A DNA stretch of 64,000 nt from Chalciporus piperatus (taxonomy: Eukaryota > Basidiomycota > Agaricomycetes > Boletales > Boletaceae), in the NCBI GenBank assembly GCA_038093975.1, contig JBBPTG010000002.1, forward strand, positions 682,001 through 746,000, given 5' to 3'. The notes under the pieces were generated by a model. That model saw only the letters and a program-made list of their open reading frames with translations, was not told the origin of the DNA and made no database searches. Position numbers and translations under genes: made by a program. How positions within the stretch are numbered: the stretch's first letter is position 1; every line of letters starts with the position of its first letter. Positions 10,096 to 22,004 of this stretch are shown here, one piece after another.

Positions 10096-13000
10096 CTACT
10101 CTGGCGGGTCTAGTGGGTAATGGTAAACTTTCTTGAATAACCGCCAAACGACACCCAAGCCCTCTAGAACCTTATCAGCCGCTAGCCGGGCAGTCGGAGA
10201 TAATTCCATTTGCAGTTTCGACCACTCAAATGGCAAGGCGGGGATCGGGAGAAGCGAATTGTCACTGGGACGCGGGGATGTAGAAAGTGTGGGTGTCGAT
10301 GTGAACGTGGGCGTGGACGTGGGCGTGGACGTGGACATGGACATGGACATGGACATGGACGTGTCACTGTCAGATTGATCAATGGATGATGATATGGACG
10401 AGGAAAGCGTTAGATGAGTGGATGGCGTTGGGGTAATTGACACAGTGGGTGTGAGTGAGGTAGTCGTGGTGTGCATGATCGGAATTCCAGAATCAGATGA
10501 ACTGGGTAATGATGCAAAGATGGTGGTCGTGACGAACACAGTCTCAGTCGAGGGCTCCGGGATCTTGCTCTGATCCAAGCTATTCTCAGCCTCGAGACGA
10601 TCGAGAGACTGCCGCATCTGCCTGAACTCGGTGCCGAGATTGAGAAGAAGCATGAGAACGAGAATGGCGGGCAAACTCCAGAGCAAGAAGAGAACAAGTT
10701 TCCCCAGTTGCCCAAATGACGTGCGAATACTCGGACGATACTGTTTGACTGCGAGGGTGAGGGTGGGGGTAAAAAATTGATCCAACGAATAATGGAAAAG
10801 TCTATGGCCGTCTGAAGAGTGTTGTTGGTGAGCAAAGTTCGATCGTAATAACGCCATATCTAGATTGATCGGGACTTAGTGGACCTTCTTTCACTGTCGG
10901 CGAGACACATACCTGAGGATGTCTCCACGGTCACTTCCAATCGACCAACAAGGAGTGCAAACGTAGGGATCAAAATATCAAAGTCTCTCTTTTCCGCGCT
11001 CTTTCCTTTCGTGTCCTCGATAGGTTTCTGGTCGTGAATCTTGTTGACGAGATAGTCCACCGTGACCATGCCACCTTGATCACCAACATGGATCTTGACC
11101 CATGTGATCCAGTCATTGCGAGGTTTTTCGTCATAGGATGGACCAAGGTCAATCATGGTGTTTTTGACCTGCTTCGCAAACGCGCTGCTCTCGAAGCGCA
11201 CGGGAACGCCGTCGATGTTGACATTGACGAGGTCAACTTGATGGGATCGGCTCTCGCCCACAGATGACAAAGGCGATGCGAGACCGAACTCGAGCCAGTC
11301 CGAGTCAGCCTCGGGCGGGGCTTGGGCAAGCACACGAACGGCGTGGGCATTTGGGTATTTAGCACCCTTAAGGAGAAGGGGAGTCACGACGACATGGACG
11401 GAAGGTATCATCAAGGGTCCATCACGTCTTCGCCTTGTCAACCCCCCCTGAGGTGCTAACGAGAGGGGGCTGAGTGCAACCTTGTTCCCACTTGGTAGGC
11501 TTAGTCTAGGAGAGAGTCGTGAATTATCGGCTACCTGTTCGGCCATACCTCGTGACGGGATGGCTGAGCGGGAAATAGGACGGAGGGCAATCCGTCCCCC
11601 GTCATTACCACACCGGGTCATTCCCTGACGCTGTAACACCGTCTTGGTTGTTTGAGCGTCATGCAAGTCACCAGTGCTGTTATAGACCTGTACGGTAGCC
11701 CCGTCGCTTTCATTTTTTATGATCGTTGCAGTCGTTTCCGAGTCTGCGGCGAGGATGCTAAAGCGTGGCAAGACTATCGGCGTATTAGCATCCGCTTCAC
11801 CATCTAATGTGTGGCCGTTTGTGAGGTGAGTGGGAGGACGTGGGAGGACCAGGATTGTCCCTGCGATAGAGAACGTGAAGGTATTTTTTGCGGCAGGAAC
11901 AAGGTCGTTCATATTAATGTGGATCGTGATGGGAACCGCTGGTGGTCTAGTCGATGTAGCATCCGAAGAGGCACGGCTACGTCCCTCAGAGGTCAGAGGA
12001 AGGGAACTGACAGAAGATAGTGTTCCAGATGGCGTTAGAGAAGTAGGGGATGCTTCGAAAGAGTACTCGGGGATGTGATCACCAGGTAGGGGTGCGCGCA
12101 GCAAGGAGGATGTAGATGCAGAGGAATCGTGTCGATTGGGCATAGAAGGAGCATAGAGCACGCTACTAGTGGACATGCCGACAGGCTCGAGCGATGGCTC
12201 TCTGGACACGGGGGTGGGAGGGGAGCCAATATCGAACCCGGTATAGCCAGTGCCGCCAGAGACAGTCCACTTGGGATCCGAGTCGGCGGGCCAAACGACA
12301 TCAGCACCCCCGGTCTCGAGCTTAACGTCCATGCCTAGCATCGTTGCCACCCCAGGGAACCAGACACCCTTGCAGGTTCCCTTGTATTCCACTCGCATGT
12401 GAGTGCCCTCACGGCCACTAGACGGATCACGCGCTTTGCCCAAGACTGCGGTGGTCATATCCCCTTTGACCTCCCTCACGCCGACACGCCGCCGACCATC
12501 TAGATTGTTTGCAATGGTTTTGGTTGGCTGTGCCCAGCGTATGCGCAAGCGTTCGGTCGACGGAAATGTACCATGTACAAGAATTTCTCCGGAGGACCCC
12601 TCTGCGTACGCAGACGAGTCGGACGACTCATCGTCCGCCATGTCGGCATATGACCCCGAGCGAGATGTAGTCCGTGTGACATGCGGCTCAGAAGCCAACT
12701 CCCAAGCACCAGGATCTTCATCTGCCGACGAGAGTGAAGCCATGGACGACGAAGTAGTGGCGGTATTTGGGGGGTATATCCGCAATTTGATGCTGTTTGA
12801 CAGGCATCGGGGGACAGGAATAGAGACCTAACGGATGGTGAATTGCAGTTCGTGAATACGAAATCTAGCACGAACTAGAAACGGTGCCCTCGGAGGACGC
12901 GAGGTATATGGAATCCAGAGCTCTATGGCGGCCATAAAATGCATGTTGTTTCGTTCTCCGATAGACCCACGTCTCAATTGAGTGGCAGAAAAGGTCGAAA

Positions 13001-13639
13001 CGCGCAAAGGATTATCACCGCCGTGGAAGCGAGGAGGGAAGTCCTTGGGGAGGATATAGGAGATATTGTATCCGCTGACGATGATGTGGCCTGTATATCT
13101 TTCGTCCAGTGGAGGGACACTTGGGGCAGAAGAGGATGCAAGGGAAGAAGAGGTGCGACTAGAGTGCATTGGGGATGAAGCAGGGGTCGGCACACCAAAT
13201 ACGGAGAGGTATGACTTTGGAGAGTGTGCAGGTAGGTGGAGAGCGCGAACTGCATTGTCAAGCATGGGGAAAGCGGTCGAGGAAAAGTTATATGGGACAG
13301 AGTTGATGTCAATAGGGTGAATAACAGCGGAGAGCAATTTCAAGTTTTCCTCTATAGATCATGGAGGGTTATAAAAGTTTGATCGCGGAAAACTGGGTTG
13401 TTCATACCAGGAAACAGCGGTACGGTCGAGCCGGGAGAAACCATGTCCATCGGAATAGCAAGCTTGAGGTATATTCTGATGGCAGCACCATCATGACCCT
13501 GTTTTGCCTTTCCCTCGAGGGCGAGACGAGTTACGACATTGAGCTTTGGTTGCTGGGTGGTGGTGATTTGTGATGAGCCCGCGGCAGACAGCGGGGGACT
13601 GGAAGCGCGTCTGTGACGCGACTGAGTGGGGGTATACAT
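10096..13639 (-). CDS. Large predicted single-pass membrane protein, unknown function
   Basis: I do not recognise the family. Four exons join cleanly in frame. The first ends in TVPLFP (intron about 13357-13411). The second reads ENLKLLSAVIHPIDINSVP and ends APFL at about 12885. The third starts VSIPVPRCLSNSIKLRI after a 48-nt intron and ends VETSS near 10915. The fourth starts DMALLRSNF at 10862. The product is about 1,150 residues. Its body is rich in beta-type segments, including MHFMAAIELWIPYTS and VPITIHINMNDLVPAAKNTF, separated by Ser/Pro-rich linkers. One hydrophobic helix (LVLFLLWSLPAILVLMLLLN) is followed by a short Leu/Arg heptad stretch, a long Ser/Thr tail with a hexamer repeat, and a short end ending PLDPPE. 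It is divergent from the insulysin gene. It may be a fungus-restricted membrane-tethered protein. Confidence 0.82.
10301..10360. repeat. Hexamer minisatellite (GTGGAC / GTGGGC / ATGGAC) in coding sequence
   Basis: Ten consecutive 6-bp units run from 10301 to 10360: GTGAAC, GTGGGC, GTGGAC, GTGGGC, two more GTGGAC, then four ATGGAC. On the coding (minus) strand they specify alternating Ser-Met, then Ser-Thr and Thr-Pro type dipeptides in the tail of the membrane protein. The unit keeps the reading frame whatever the copy number. Confidence 0.85.
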
Positions 13640-13974
13640 ATGTAATGGTGATCAAAGGCGCGTTGTATGTTGAGGCTGAAGTGGGACGAAGATGGGGCGA
13701 CGAGAGCGAATACAGGGACGACGACGATGACAGATTTTTTGTGGTGTAGTTCTCGAGCTAGGGGCTTCGAGGACGTTGTTGACGGAAAGTGGGTCAGTTG
13801 GCAGGAGAGGCGCGTGTGGTGTTGACGCGTTTGTTACGCGTAGTACGAACGCACACAAGGTCACTTACTTACTAGTCGATAGTGTGCGTTCTCACGCGAT
13901 GGTTAATGACTGGTGGGTACTCGTTACTAGTTTTTAAATAGGACGCAACTTGGGGCAAGGCTGCATTCCATGAT
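13640..13974. promoter_or_regulatory. Divergent promoter with two ACGCGT boxes
   Basis: This 335-bp region lies between divergent start codons. It contains two perfect ACGCGT hexamers at 13825-13830 and 13836-13841, spaced 11 bp apart (about one helical turn). ACGCGT is the MluI cell-cycle box bound by MBF-type factors in yeasts. A T-rich tract near 13730 lies on the other side. That these boxes act as MBF sites here is inference. Confidence 0.5.
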
Positions 13975-16900
13975 ATGCAACGAACTCCTGCTCGCGTGCG
14001 TCTCTTCCACTCCCTTCGTTTACAGAAACCACTCCCACCGCGCATCCAACATCGCAACCTTGCCATGACTACTACTTCAGACTGGACGACGATCCCCCAA
14101 CGCGGATTGGTCCCCCCTTACTCCGTCTTCACGACCCAGATAGAGAAATCCCAGATCGATCAGAGAGACTACAGAATCATACGTCTTCAAAATGGCCTCA
14201 CAGCTATGTTGATACATGACTCGATCACAGAAAATGCCGCTGCGAGTCTCGACGTTGCAGTCGGCCATTTGTCTGACCCCGTGAGTGGCCCTTCTTCAAT
14301 CTCCTCTCAGCATTGCCTCACCAATCACTTTCTCCTAGGACGACATGCCTGGCTTGGCTCACTTTTGCGAACACTTGTTATTCATGGTATATGCCGTGAT
14401 CATTCTTGTGCTCCGTAGCTCACACCATCTCAGGGTACCCAACAATTCCCAAAAGAGAACGAATACTCCGAGGTACGCTCATATTCCACGAATCACACTC
14501 GTCCGCTGACATTGGCAACATCTAGTACCTTTCCAAGAACAACGGCGGTTCAAATGCGTACACTTCTTCCTCGAATACCAATTACCATTTCCGCGTATCT
14601 CCTACTGCCCTCTTGGGTGCCATCGAGAGATTCGCCGGATTTTTTCACTCCCCTCTCTTCGCCCCATCTTGCACCACTCGGGAGCTCAATGCCGTAGACT
14701 CGGAACACAAGAAAAATCACCAGGCAGACCCTTGGAGAATATTCCAACTCAACAAGACTTTAACGAAGCAAGGTCACCCTTGGAACAAGTTTGGCACTGG
14801 CAATCGTGAGACTTTGAGTGCTGCGGGAAGGGAAGCAAGAGCCAAAGGGAAGCTACTTGCGAATGGAACGGACAATGGCACCGCCTCCTCCACCCCAACA
14901 TCTTCTCGAGTGCCTTCCCCGGCTCCATCATCTGAGTCTGCATCAAGTGACGCTGATGCGGACGGCGGTGCAGTGGGTCGGGAGACCCGCCGACGGTTAG
15001 TTGAGTGGTGGGGTAAGGAATACTGCGCAAGTCGCATGAATGTTTGCGTAATCGGCAGAGGTACAGTATATTGAACAGTGACCTGCTTCGTGGTCTTTCT
15101 GATGTTGATGATCTACAGAATCGCTAGATGAGCTTGCCGACATGGTTTCTCAACATTTCGCGCCGGTGCTGAATTGTGGCCAAGATCCCCTTCCGATCAT
15201 TAATGATCACCCCTTTGGACCCAATGAGATGGGTGTAAGTCTATTCAAATTCAATCTTGGTCGTTGAAACCAATCTCTCTCAGACCCTTGTCCGCGTCCA
15301 AACGATCATGTCTTTCCATGCAGTGGAAATATCTTTCCCTCTCGCTTGGCAGCCCCCACTCTGGAAATACAAACCTGGGGGTTTCCTATCTCACCTCCTT
15401 GGACACGAGGGCCCTGGCTCTTTACATTCTTACCTCAAAGGCAAAGGATGGATTACGTCCCTCAGCGCAGGCTCTCAGGCTCTTGGACGTGGGTTTGCTA
15501 TGTTCAAAACTACCATCCACCTCACGAATGAAGGCTTTGGTATGCCTCACTTTAAGCTGCGTGAATGGGGCTGATGACACTCCGTAGATAACTATCGCTC
15601 CGTTGTGCTCGCCGCTTTCAAGTATCTCTCGCTCTTGCGAACTTCTGATATTGCCCCTTGGTATCAGACGGAGGTGGCGAAGATATCAAAGACACACTTT
15701 GAATTTGCAGAAAAGCGTGCTGCGGATGGGTACGCAGTTTCGATCGCGGAAAAGATGTCGTGGCCTGTTTCCGCGGACAAAGTACTTTCTGCACCCGTAC
15801 TAACATCCGAATGGGAAGATGGGGAAGGGTTGCGGCAACTGCGAGAAGCGCTCGAGGGCATTCGGATCGACACAGGTCGCGTGGTATTAATGGCCAAGAA
15901 AGAAGAGCACGAGCGCATTGCGGAAGGCGACATACACTGGCAAAGCGAGAAATGGTATGGTACTGGTTATACTGTCGAGCGGTGGGATAACGATTTTTTG
16001 GCCGAGGTATGTAATTCTGCAACCGAGGGCACATCCATTGACGCGTTTCCAACTAGGCACAAGGTCGCAATGATGTCCTAGACCTCCACCTGCCTCACAA
16101 GAATGAGTTCATACCAACCAACCTGGACGTAGAGAAACGTGAAATCGCTGAGGTATCGCTCACTAATGTGCTCGATGATTTGCTGTTGCTAACACTTTGA
16201 AAGCCTCAAAGGCGACCTCATCTAATCCACGAAACTGGGATGTCGACTGTTTGGCACAAGAAGGATGACCAGTTCTGGCTACCCAAAGCTACCGTGGTCA
16301 TGGAAATTCGCAGGTATGGTCAGGATTCCTACACCGTTGAGTATTTATTGATCGTCATCCAGTCCAGTTGCGAATAGCAGCCCACGCGCTGCTGTATTAA
16401 CCCGGTAGGGTGGTTCAATGTTCCAGTGGTGATGCCTCATGTTTCACCCAGTCTATTTGCAGACCTCGTCAACGACTCGCTTACAGAATATACCTATGAC
16501 GCAGACTTGGCAGGCCTTTCGTACAACTTTGGTGCTTACAATCTCGGAGTTGCGATATCCGTCAAAGGGTACAATGATAAACTACCCGACCTGACGAGGC
16601 GCATCGTGGAGGGAGTCAGGAATCTGCGAGTACAGCAAGACCGACTGGATGTCATGAAAGAGAAGGTAGTTTTAAACTGTTCTGCTCGTTTCCACGCTTC
16701 TGAAACTTATGTTGTTCTCAGCTCAAGCGACAATGGGACAATTTTTTCATGTCTCAGAGCTACCAGCTTTCGGACTACTACGTGCGTTATTTGCTCACGC
16801 ACGATGCGTGGACGGTTGAGGAGAAATTGAAAGAAGTTCCTGGTCCGTCCGCCCTCTGTTGCCAGCAACGGTTGCTCAGTGTTCTAATTTATCAGGAGTC

Positions 16901-18187
16901 ACTACGGAAGAAATCGAGTCACATGTCTCTCAACTCCTCGAAGAAGTCAATATTCGAATGCTAGTGCTGGGAAACCTGTACAAAGACGTATGTCTAAGTT
17001 CCACAGCATGATTACACATGATCGTAGCTGATAGATGTCATCTAGCAAGCGATCACTTTGTCGAAGGATGTTGAGCACATCTTGAGTTCCAAAGCACTCG
17101 CATCAGTACCAGCAGACCTTTGCCTCGTACCTTCTGAAGGTATGATACCCTTTGCTAGTCTGTTCCCAGCTAACGTCGAAATAGGATCCAACCATGCATG
17201 GATTTCTCCGGTCCTAAACCCGAATGAAGCGAACTCTGCGTTGTCATATTACCTTCATCTGGGCCGATTGACGGATGCGCGGCAACGGGTAGTCGGTCTA
17301 CTTCTCTCGCAGATAATGACCGAGCCTGCCTTCAACATTCTCCGGACCAAGGAACAGTTGGGGTACATTGTTTTCTGCTCGTCTTGGGACCTTTCGGGGG
17401 ATTCGGAATTTGGTCTTCGCATCCTGGTGCAGAGCGAGCGTGGATCGGGATACCTTGAACAGCGCGTAGAGGCGTTCCTCCATGGCATGGATGCAAAGAT
17501 TTCGGAAATGGAGGCCAGCGAATTCGGTGACTTCAAGAACAGTTTGCAGCAGCGATGGAGGGAGCCAGCTAAGAACCTCGCGGACGAATCAACAAGATTC
17601 TGGTCGCACATCGATTCAGGATATCTCGATTTCCTGCGATGTGAGCACTATCATATATGTTTTCACCTGTGGCTGAAACCGCCCTTTCAGGTGACGAGGA
17701 TGCCGATCTACTTGAGAAAGTAGAGAAGCAAGAGATCTTGGATTTGTTCCGGGAGCGCGTTCACCCCACGGCAAACAAGCGGGCAAAACTTTCCATCCAC
17801 TTACAATCTCGAAAACCGCGGGTCCCTCGGGTCAGCATCCAAGCGATGGAAGCATTTGAAAACCAACTCAAAGGTGCCAACGTTGCCGTCGACTTTGCAG
17901 CGGTGAGAGGGGAATTCGATCAAGAGACACCTACTGCAACCAATTTCATCAAAGCGTGGCAAGCAGCCTTGACGCAGGACGTAGTGTCTGCCGAAGAAGC
18001 TCGGAACCTGATGGGGCAGATCCCTTCCTTGATTAACCAGTATCCTGTCCAGGCTGATGATGAAGATGCACTACCAGTCGGCGTGACGCGTATCCAAGAT
18101 ATGAATTCCTTCAGGGCGGCATTACAGATTTCGGATTTCCCTCAGCCTCTTGTGCAGTGGAATGATTTACCCGTTTCCCACCTCTAG
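13975..18187 (+). CDS. Insulin-degrading enzyme family zinc protease (M16A, Ste23-like)
   Basis: This is a clam-shaped M16 metalloprotease that degrades short peptides. The fungal relatives Ste23 and Axl1 process a-factor. It has about 1,100 residues in many exons. The inverted zinc motif HFCEH follows DDMPGLA, and the third ligand lies in ELNAVDSEHKKN, so the active site is complete. Later landmarks are PWRIFQLNKTLTKQGHPWNK FGTGN, GGFLSHLLGHEGPGSLHSYL, YTYDADLAGLSYNF and the C-terminal TEPAFNILRTKEQLGYIVF typical of insulysin. A start at 13975 adds about 30 basic residues (MQRTPARVRLFHSLRLQKPL) before the alternative ATG at 14065. This extension looks like a mitochondrial presequence. A low-complexity Ser/Pro/Ala insert of about 50 residues (about 14860-14990) interrupts the first M16 domain. 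Confidence 0.94.
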
Positions 18188-18742
18188 TAGACAGGGGGGA
18201 CGCGATCAGCAGTAGTTACAGTTACAGTTTACTAGCTTAATTAGCCTCTCAGAATATTGCAAATCTCTGTAAAGGTGCAGAGCATACTAGATTTGGATAC
18301 CATAGTTGTGTCCGATGTGTTTAGTCCTCCGGCAGCGTCCGACGGTCAGCTCCGATCGACTCGGACGTACTACAAAGTTCAAGATTTCAAGTAGTTCAGA
18401 CATTCAGAATGGCGATAAGTCTGGGTGAGTCCCTCAAAGCCTTTCCGAGAGCTAATAATCGAAACACTTTTGGATGACCTTCCCCAGCCTTCCCCTTAGT
18501 GGGGCCTGGCAGAATATAAACTCAGACTGGATCCGAGCCTGTCCTGTGATCCGTGGGTTGACTTTTGCCAAGTGTGGGTCTCTGATTACTGACATCGGAT
18601 TCCCAGCTCTCTACTTGGGCGCCGAACTATTGGCATGGCCCCTGTGAATGACAGTTTCTAATACTCACGACACCCTGTGCGCACAGATCCCTCTGAGTCT
18701 CAGATCGTCTTTTCCACTGCATCAGCGCCGCACGAGCAGCGT
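18188..18742. other. Intergenic region upstream of the rhodopsin-like gene
   Basis: This 555-bp stretch contains the insulysin 3' flank and the promoter of the downstream membrane-protein gene. A small ATG exon followed by GTGAGT at about 18409-18425 could be an upstream non-coding or alternative first exon, but nothing supports its use. Confidence 0.4.
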
Positions 18743-19954
18743 ATGAGTGATCTGGATGAGAGCCAACGTTCCCTTACGACCCTACGAGGTGAGCCTAAAT
18801 CTGCAGCTTTATTTGCAACCATATTGACAGGCCCAGCATCTGTCACAACCTTTCACTCGCTCGCTATCCTAGTCACGGTGTGGCGCTTGATCTACCGGGT
18901 CAAACATCGAACTCTGTGGTTGGAGGATGCGTGCGCAGCGGTTTCGCTGGTGGCAGACATTGCGAGTTTGATCAGCGTCTGGGTAGTGACAATCCCCTCC
19001 AGTTCGTATCTTTGATTCCAGGACCCTCGTCAGAAAGCGTATGAAATAGTGCCTGACTTCTCCTCTAGGTTCGACGGAGTCCCTTGAAGTAGTACGTATC
19101 TCTGCGTACTGGGTACTGATCGTCGCATTTAGCATTTGCCTATGGTATGTTCATGGCAAACCATCTTAGTTTATTTGATTGATTAAGTTGGGATGCAGGT
19201 CTTCTCGATCCAGCATTGTCTTTTCCATCCTTCGTCTCACTCCCCCCGGACGACTCCTCCGTAAAATCACCATTGCGACTGCCTGTGTTTTTACGGCTTT
19301 CAGCGTTGCGCTCCTTATACAGAAACTATATGTCTGCAGCCATGGGCAACTTGTTTATTCATTGGACGAGGTCAACTGCACGCTGGGCTCTAATCTGGCC
19401 CTTCTGCAGCTTGCCAGTTAGCGTGTCTTCTTTAATTTTCGAGAATGCGACTGACACAGTTGTTTCAGCTGACCTCATCTCCGACTGTCTACTCGTCTGT
19501 CTCCCAATCCTACTCTTGCGTGAGGTCAGCGTGCCAAAGGACCAACGCATTCTACTTTTATCCGTATTTTCGAGCAGCATCCTAATTTCTCTCGTGAGCG
19601 TCGCTCACGCCGTATTCGTTATGAGAACGGACTTCAACCTCAAAGAGCTCACTGGTCAACTGGAGGTTAGTCATCGATCAATTTCTCACCAGAATCATTA
19701 ATGATAACATCTGACCTTAGCTTGCGATTTCGTTGATCGTTTGCAACCTCCTGGTCGTCGTCACATGTTTGTACCGAGCGTTTCAAGGGCAGAATCCTCC
19801 CACAGATGGGTCGCTTCAATCACCGAGAACGCGTACGGTCCTTCTCACTACAGTCTTTCGTTTGAGCCACACTGCTATGACCATGGAATTGGAAGACACC
19901 CGAGACTCGGTCTGTACGACCAAGACGGGAGCCGATGATCGGGGAGACCTATAG
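18743..19954 (+). CDS. Fungal rhodopsin-like seven-helix integral membrane protein
   Basis: This is a multi-pass plasma-membrane-type protein of the large fungal rhodopsin-like (PTH11-related) superfamily. Its ligand and function are unknown. After splicing, the start at 18743 (MSDLDESQRSLTTLRG) leads to hydrophobic segments TTFHSLAILVTVWRLIYR, a DACAAVSLVADIASLIS helix, SAYWVLIVAFSICLW, then RSSIVFSILRLTPPGRLL, TIATACVFTAFSVALLI, a Cys-containing extracellular loop (KLYVCSHG), ADLISDCLLVCLPILLL, VFSSSILISLVSVAHAVFVM and LIVCNLLVVVTCLYR. The SSRSSIVFSILRLTP and ISDCLLVCLPILLL signatures are characteristic. About five introns, all short, leave one open frame to the stop at 19952. It ends in a polar tail of about 55 residues. 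A decayed paralogue follows about 0.8 kb downstream. Confidence 0.8.
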
Positions 19955-20785
19955 CAAGAACTCCGTTGTATGTACCTTTAAAATCGCATTCCCCACCGGG
20001 ATGAACCTTCGGTTTCTCACTCTGTCAGTAGGGACCAGATTTCCCAGGGGCTTAGACTGTCCTGCCAGGGGAGTATTCGCAGGAAATAAAGTTCGGCCTC
20101 CGATAATCTTTCCACTGCCAGCCAGCAAGACGGTCTGCCAAGACCTGAGCCGCCTTGGCCCGTCCATTCTTCTGTGGTCGCGAAATGATCATTTGTCACA
20201 CTAGCACAATTGACCTCGAAGCCATCCCAATAAGTCAAGTCGCAGGGTGCCCCCGGGAGCCTGACTGATAAGTGGAACGTTGTGGGAAGTTTGTATGTTG
20301 ATCGGATATCGCAGCTCAGGGAACTACATACATAGATATGTGCCTGTAGGTACATCGCGTAATTGCTTGCGTGGCGTTACAGCGACCTGCGTTAACGTTT
20401 TTACTTAGTATGTCGCACAGCGGAAGTAACACCCTTTTTACCGGTGAGTACTTGAGGCAACGTTGACCACCTTTGAATGCACAGTGTTAGGTTCGCAAGG
20501 CTGCGACATAGTACGCTGCAAGTTGGTTGATGTGTAAACGGCTGTAAACGGTACTAGTCGGTCAAGATGTCACCTTCCTGAAACTTGCCCTGAATGTCTC
20601 GGTACCAGTGGTGCTTAGGAAGACTGTCTTCCTTCAATCTGCGGTTTGTCTACTAGGGGAGACTAGTTGTGCCTGGGCTAGTGGAGCTCTGACAGCGTAG
20701 GTCATCAGCCTGGTATGTTCGTCCAGCACACAGCGAGCTCGACTGATCCCTGGGTGGCTTCCCAGGTTTCTATACGGTTTGTATT
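19955..20785. other. Intergenic between the rhodopsin-like gene and its decayed copy
   Basis: No gene is supported in this 830-bp stretch. Its right part may hold the unrecognisable 5' end of the decayed paralogue. Confidence 0.4.
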
Positions 20786-21654
20786 AGCTCCCTCTTGTAA
20801 GTGCCTTCGGAATGGATACTCTGGATGCCTACTGTAAGATCTGTAACCTTTAGGTGGTTCTGGGCGTATAATTGCATATTGGCATCTGATCATTGCATTC
20901 ACGGTATGTCTTTGGTGGGTGGACACTCCATTTTCACAGTGAAGGCGACTATCATCAGGTCGGCGCGTTTGGGTATCATCTCCTCGATTATCCGACTAGC
21001 ACACAGAGGCTTGAAGATGTGAAAGCTGGCGATAATTTCTGCTCCAATATTCAGTCATGTTTCTGTTGCTGCTCATCCAAAGGATACTTTACTGTGGGCA
21101 CAGCACACACTCGATCACCTGTCATCTAGATGGCCACCAGTTAGCTAGTAAGTTTGCCCGTGTAGCATGTTGAAGCCATCTGATTTATTTGGCCACCCTC
21201 TTCTCGGAGTCTTCCGAGCTGATGCAACCTCGGATCTCATTAGCTCGAAGGCAGTGTACCCCAGGAACAAAGAATTATGTCGTCGTTGGTGGTCTCAACC
21301 AGCATCTTGATCTCTTTGATCAGTATTATACACTTCATCTTCATGATTGAACCAAACATCTATTCTCAGGTGATTGCAGCGCAGATCGAAGCAAGTTACC
21401 TTTACTCCCTTGACGCTACATGGAATAGCCGCTCAATCTGCAGTTCAGATCGCATTATTTGCAACTTACTGGTCATCGTCACTTGTATCTACAAGTTCCC
21501 CCGTCAGAGCGAATTAGACGTTGCCCAAGGGCCCACCGCTACGAGGTCACGGACCGTATATTTCACATCAGTACTCGACGTCGGCGAGCTAGCAAGTCGG
21601 AGGAATTGGTCGCCTGCGGAAAGCGGAGGTAAACTCACATTTGGGATGCCCTGA
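20786..21654 (+). pseudogene. Decayed paralogue of the rhodopsin-like gene
   Basis: Pieces match the upstream intact gene in the same order. Near 20851-20900, RIIAYWHLIIAFT corresponds to RISAYWVLIVAFS and is followed by a GT donor. Near 20960, SARLGIISSIIRLAHRG corresponds to SSRSSIVFSILRLTPPG. From about 21277, SSLVVSTSILISLISIIHFI corresponds to VFSSSILISLVSVAHAV, and near 21450 RIICNLLVIVTCIYK corresponds to LIVCNLLVVVTCLYR. An in-frame TGA at 21020-21022 falls where the intact copy reads on into its next helix. The Cys loop and the segment matching ISDCLLVCLPILLL are not recoverable. The left end is uncertain. I read it as a tandem duplicate that has lost function. Confidence 0.7.
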
Positions 21655-22004
21655 CTTATATTTGCATCCTCCACGACAATACCGATATCGTCAACGTATC
21701 TGAATTAGCTCACTAACATGAAGAGGTGAATGTTCCAAGCTAAAACACGGGTATGGGACCAGGAATGAAAAAAAAACCTTTACGTGGGGTTGGATCTGAG
21801 CGTGGCACAGGGAGAGTAAAACAGTCAGAGGGTGAGGGATACATGCCAATCGTGTGTACTTCCTACCATGGAGAGACGAACGAGTGATGAGACAAGCTAT
21901 TGGTTCAAACGGAAAATGAGCAAGAAGGGGCAAGAGGGACGATGATGCGACAACAAAACAATGTGCGAGTGGTGATTACATGCGGAGTGACTTCTAAGGA
22001 TGCT
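21655..22004. other. Intergenic, 3' flank of CKS1
   Basis: No coding sequence is recognised. It probably holds the CKS1 3' UTR and the remains of the neighbouring pseudogene's 3' flank. An A-rich run occurs near 21769. Confidence 0.4.

Noticed and set aside
12828..13639. Separate small gene upstream of the large membrane protein, because of an apparent stop after FTIR at 12828
   Set aside because: A 48-nt intron (GTTCGT to GTTAG) removes that stop and joins APFL to VSIPVPRCL in frame, so it is one gene.
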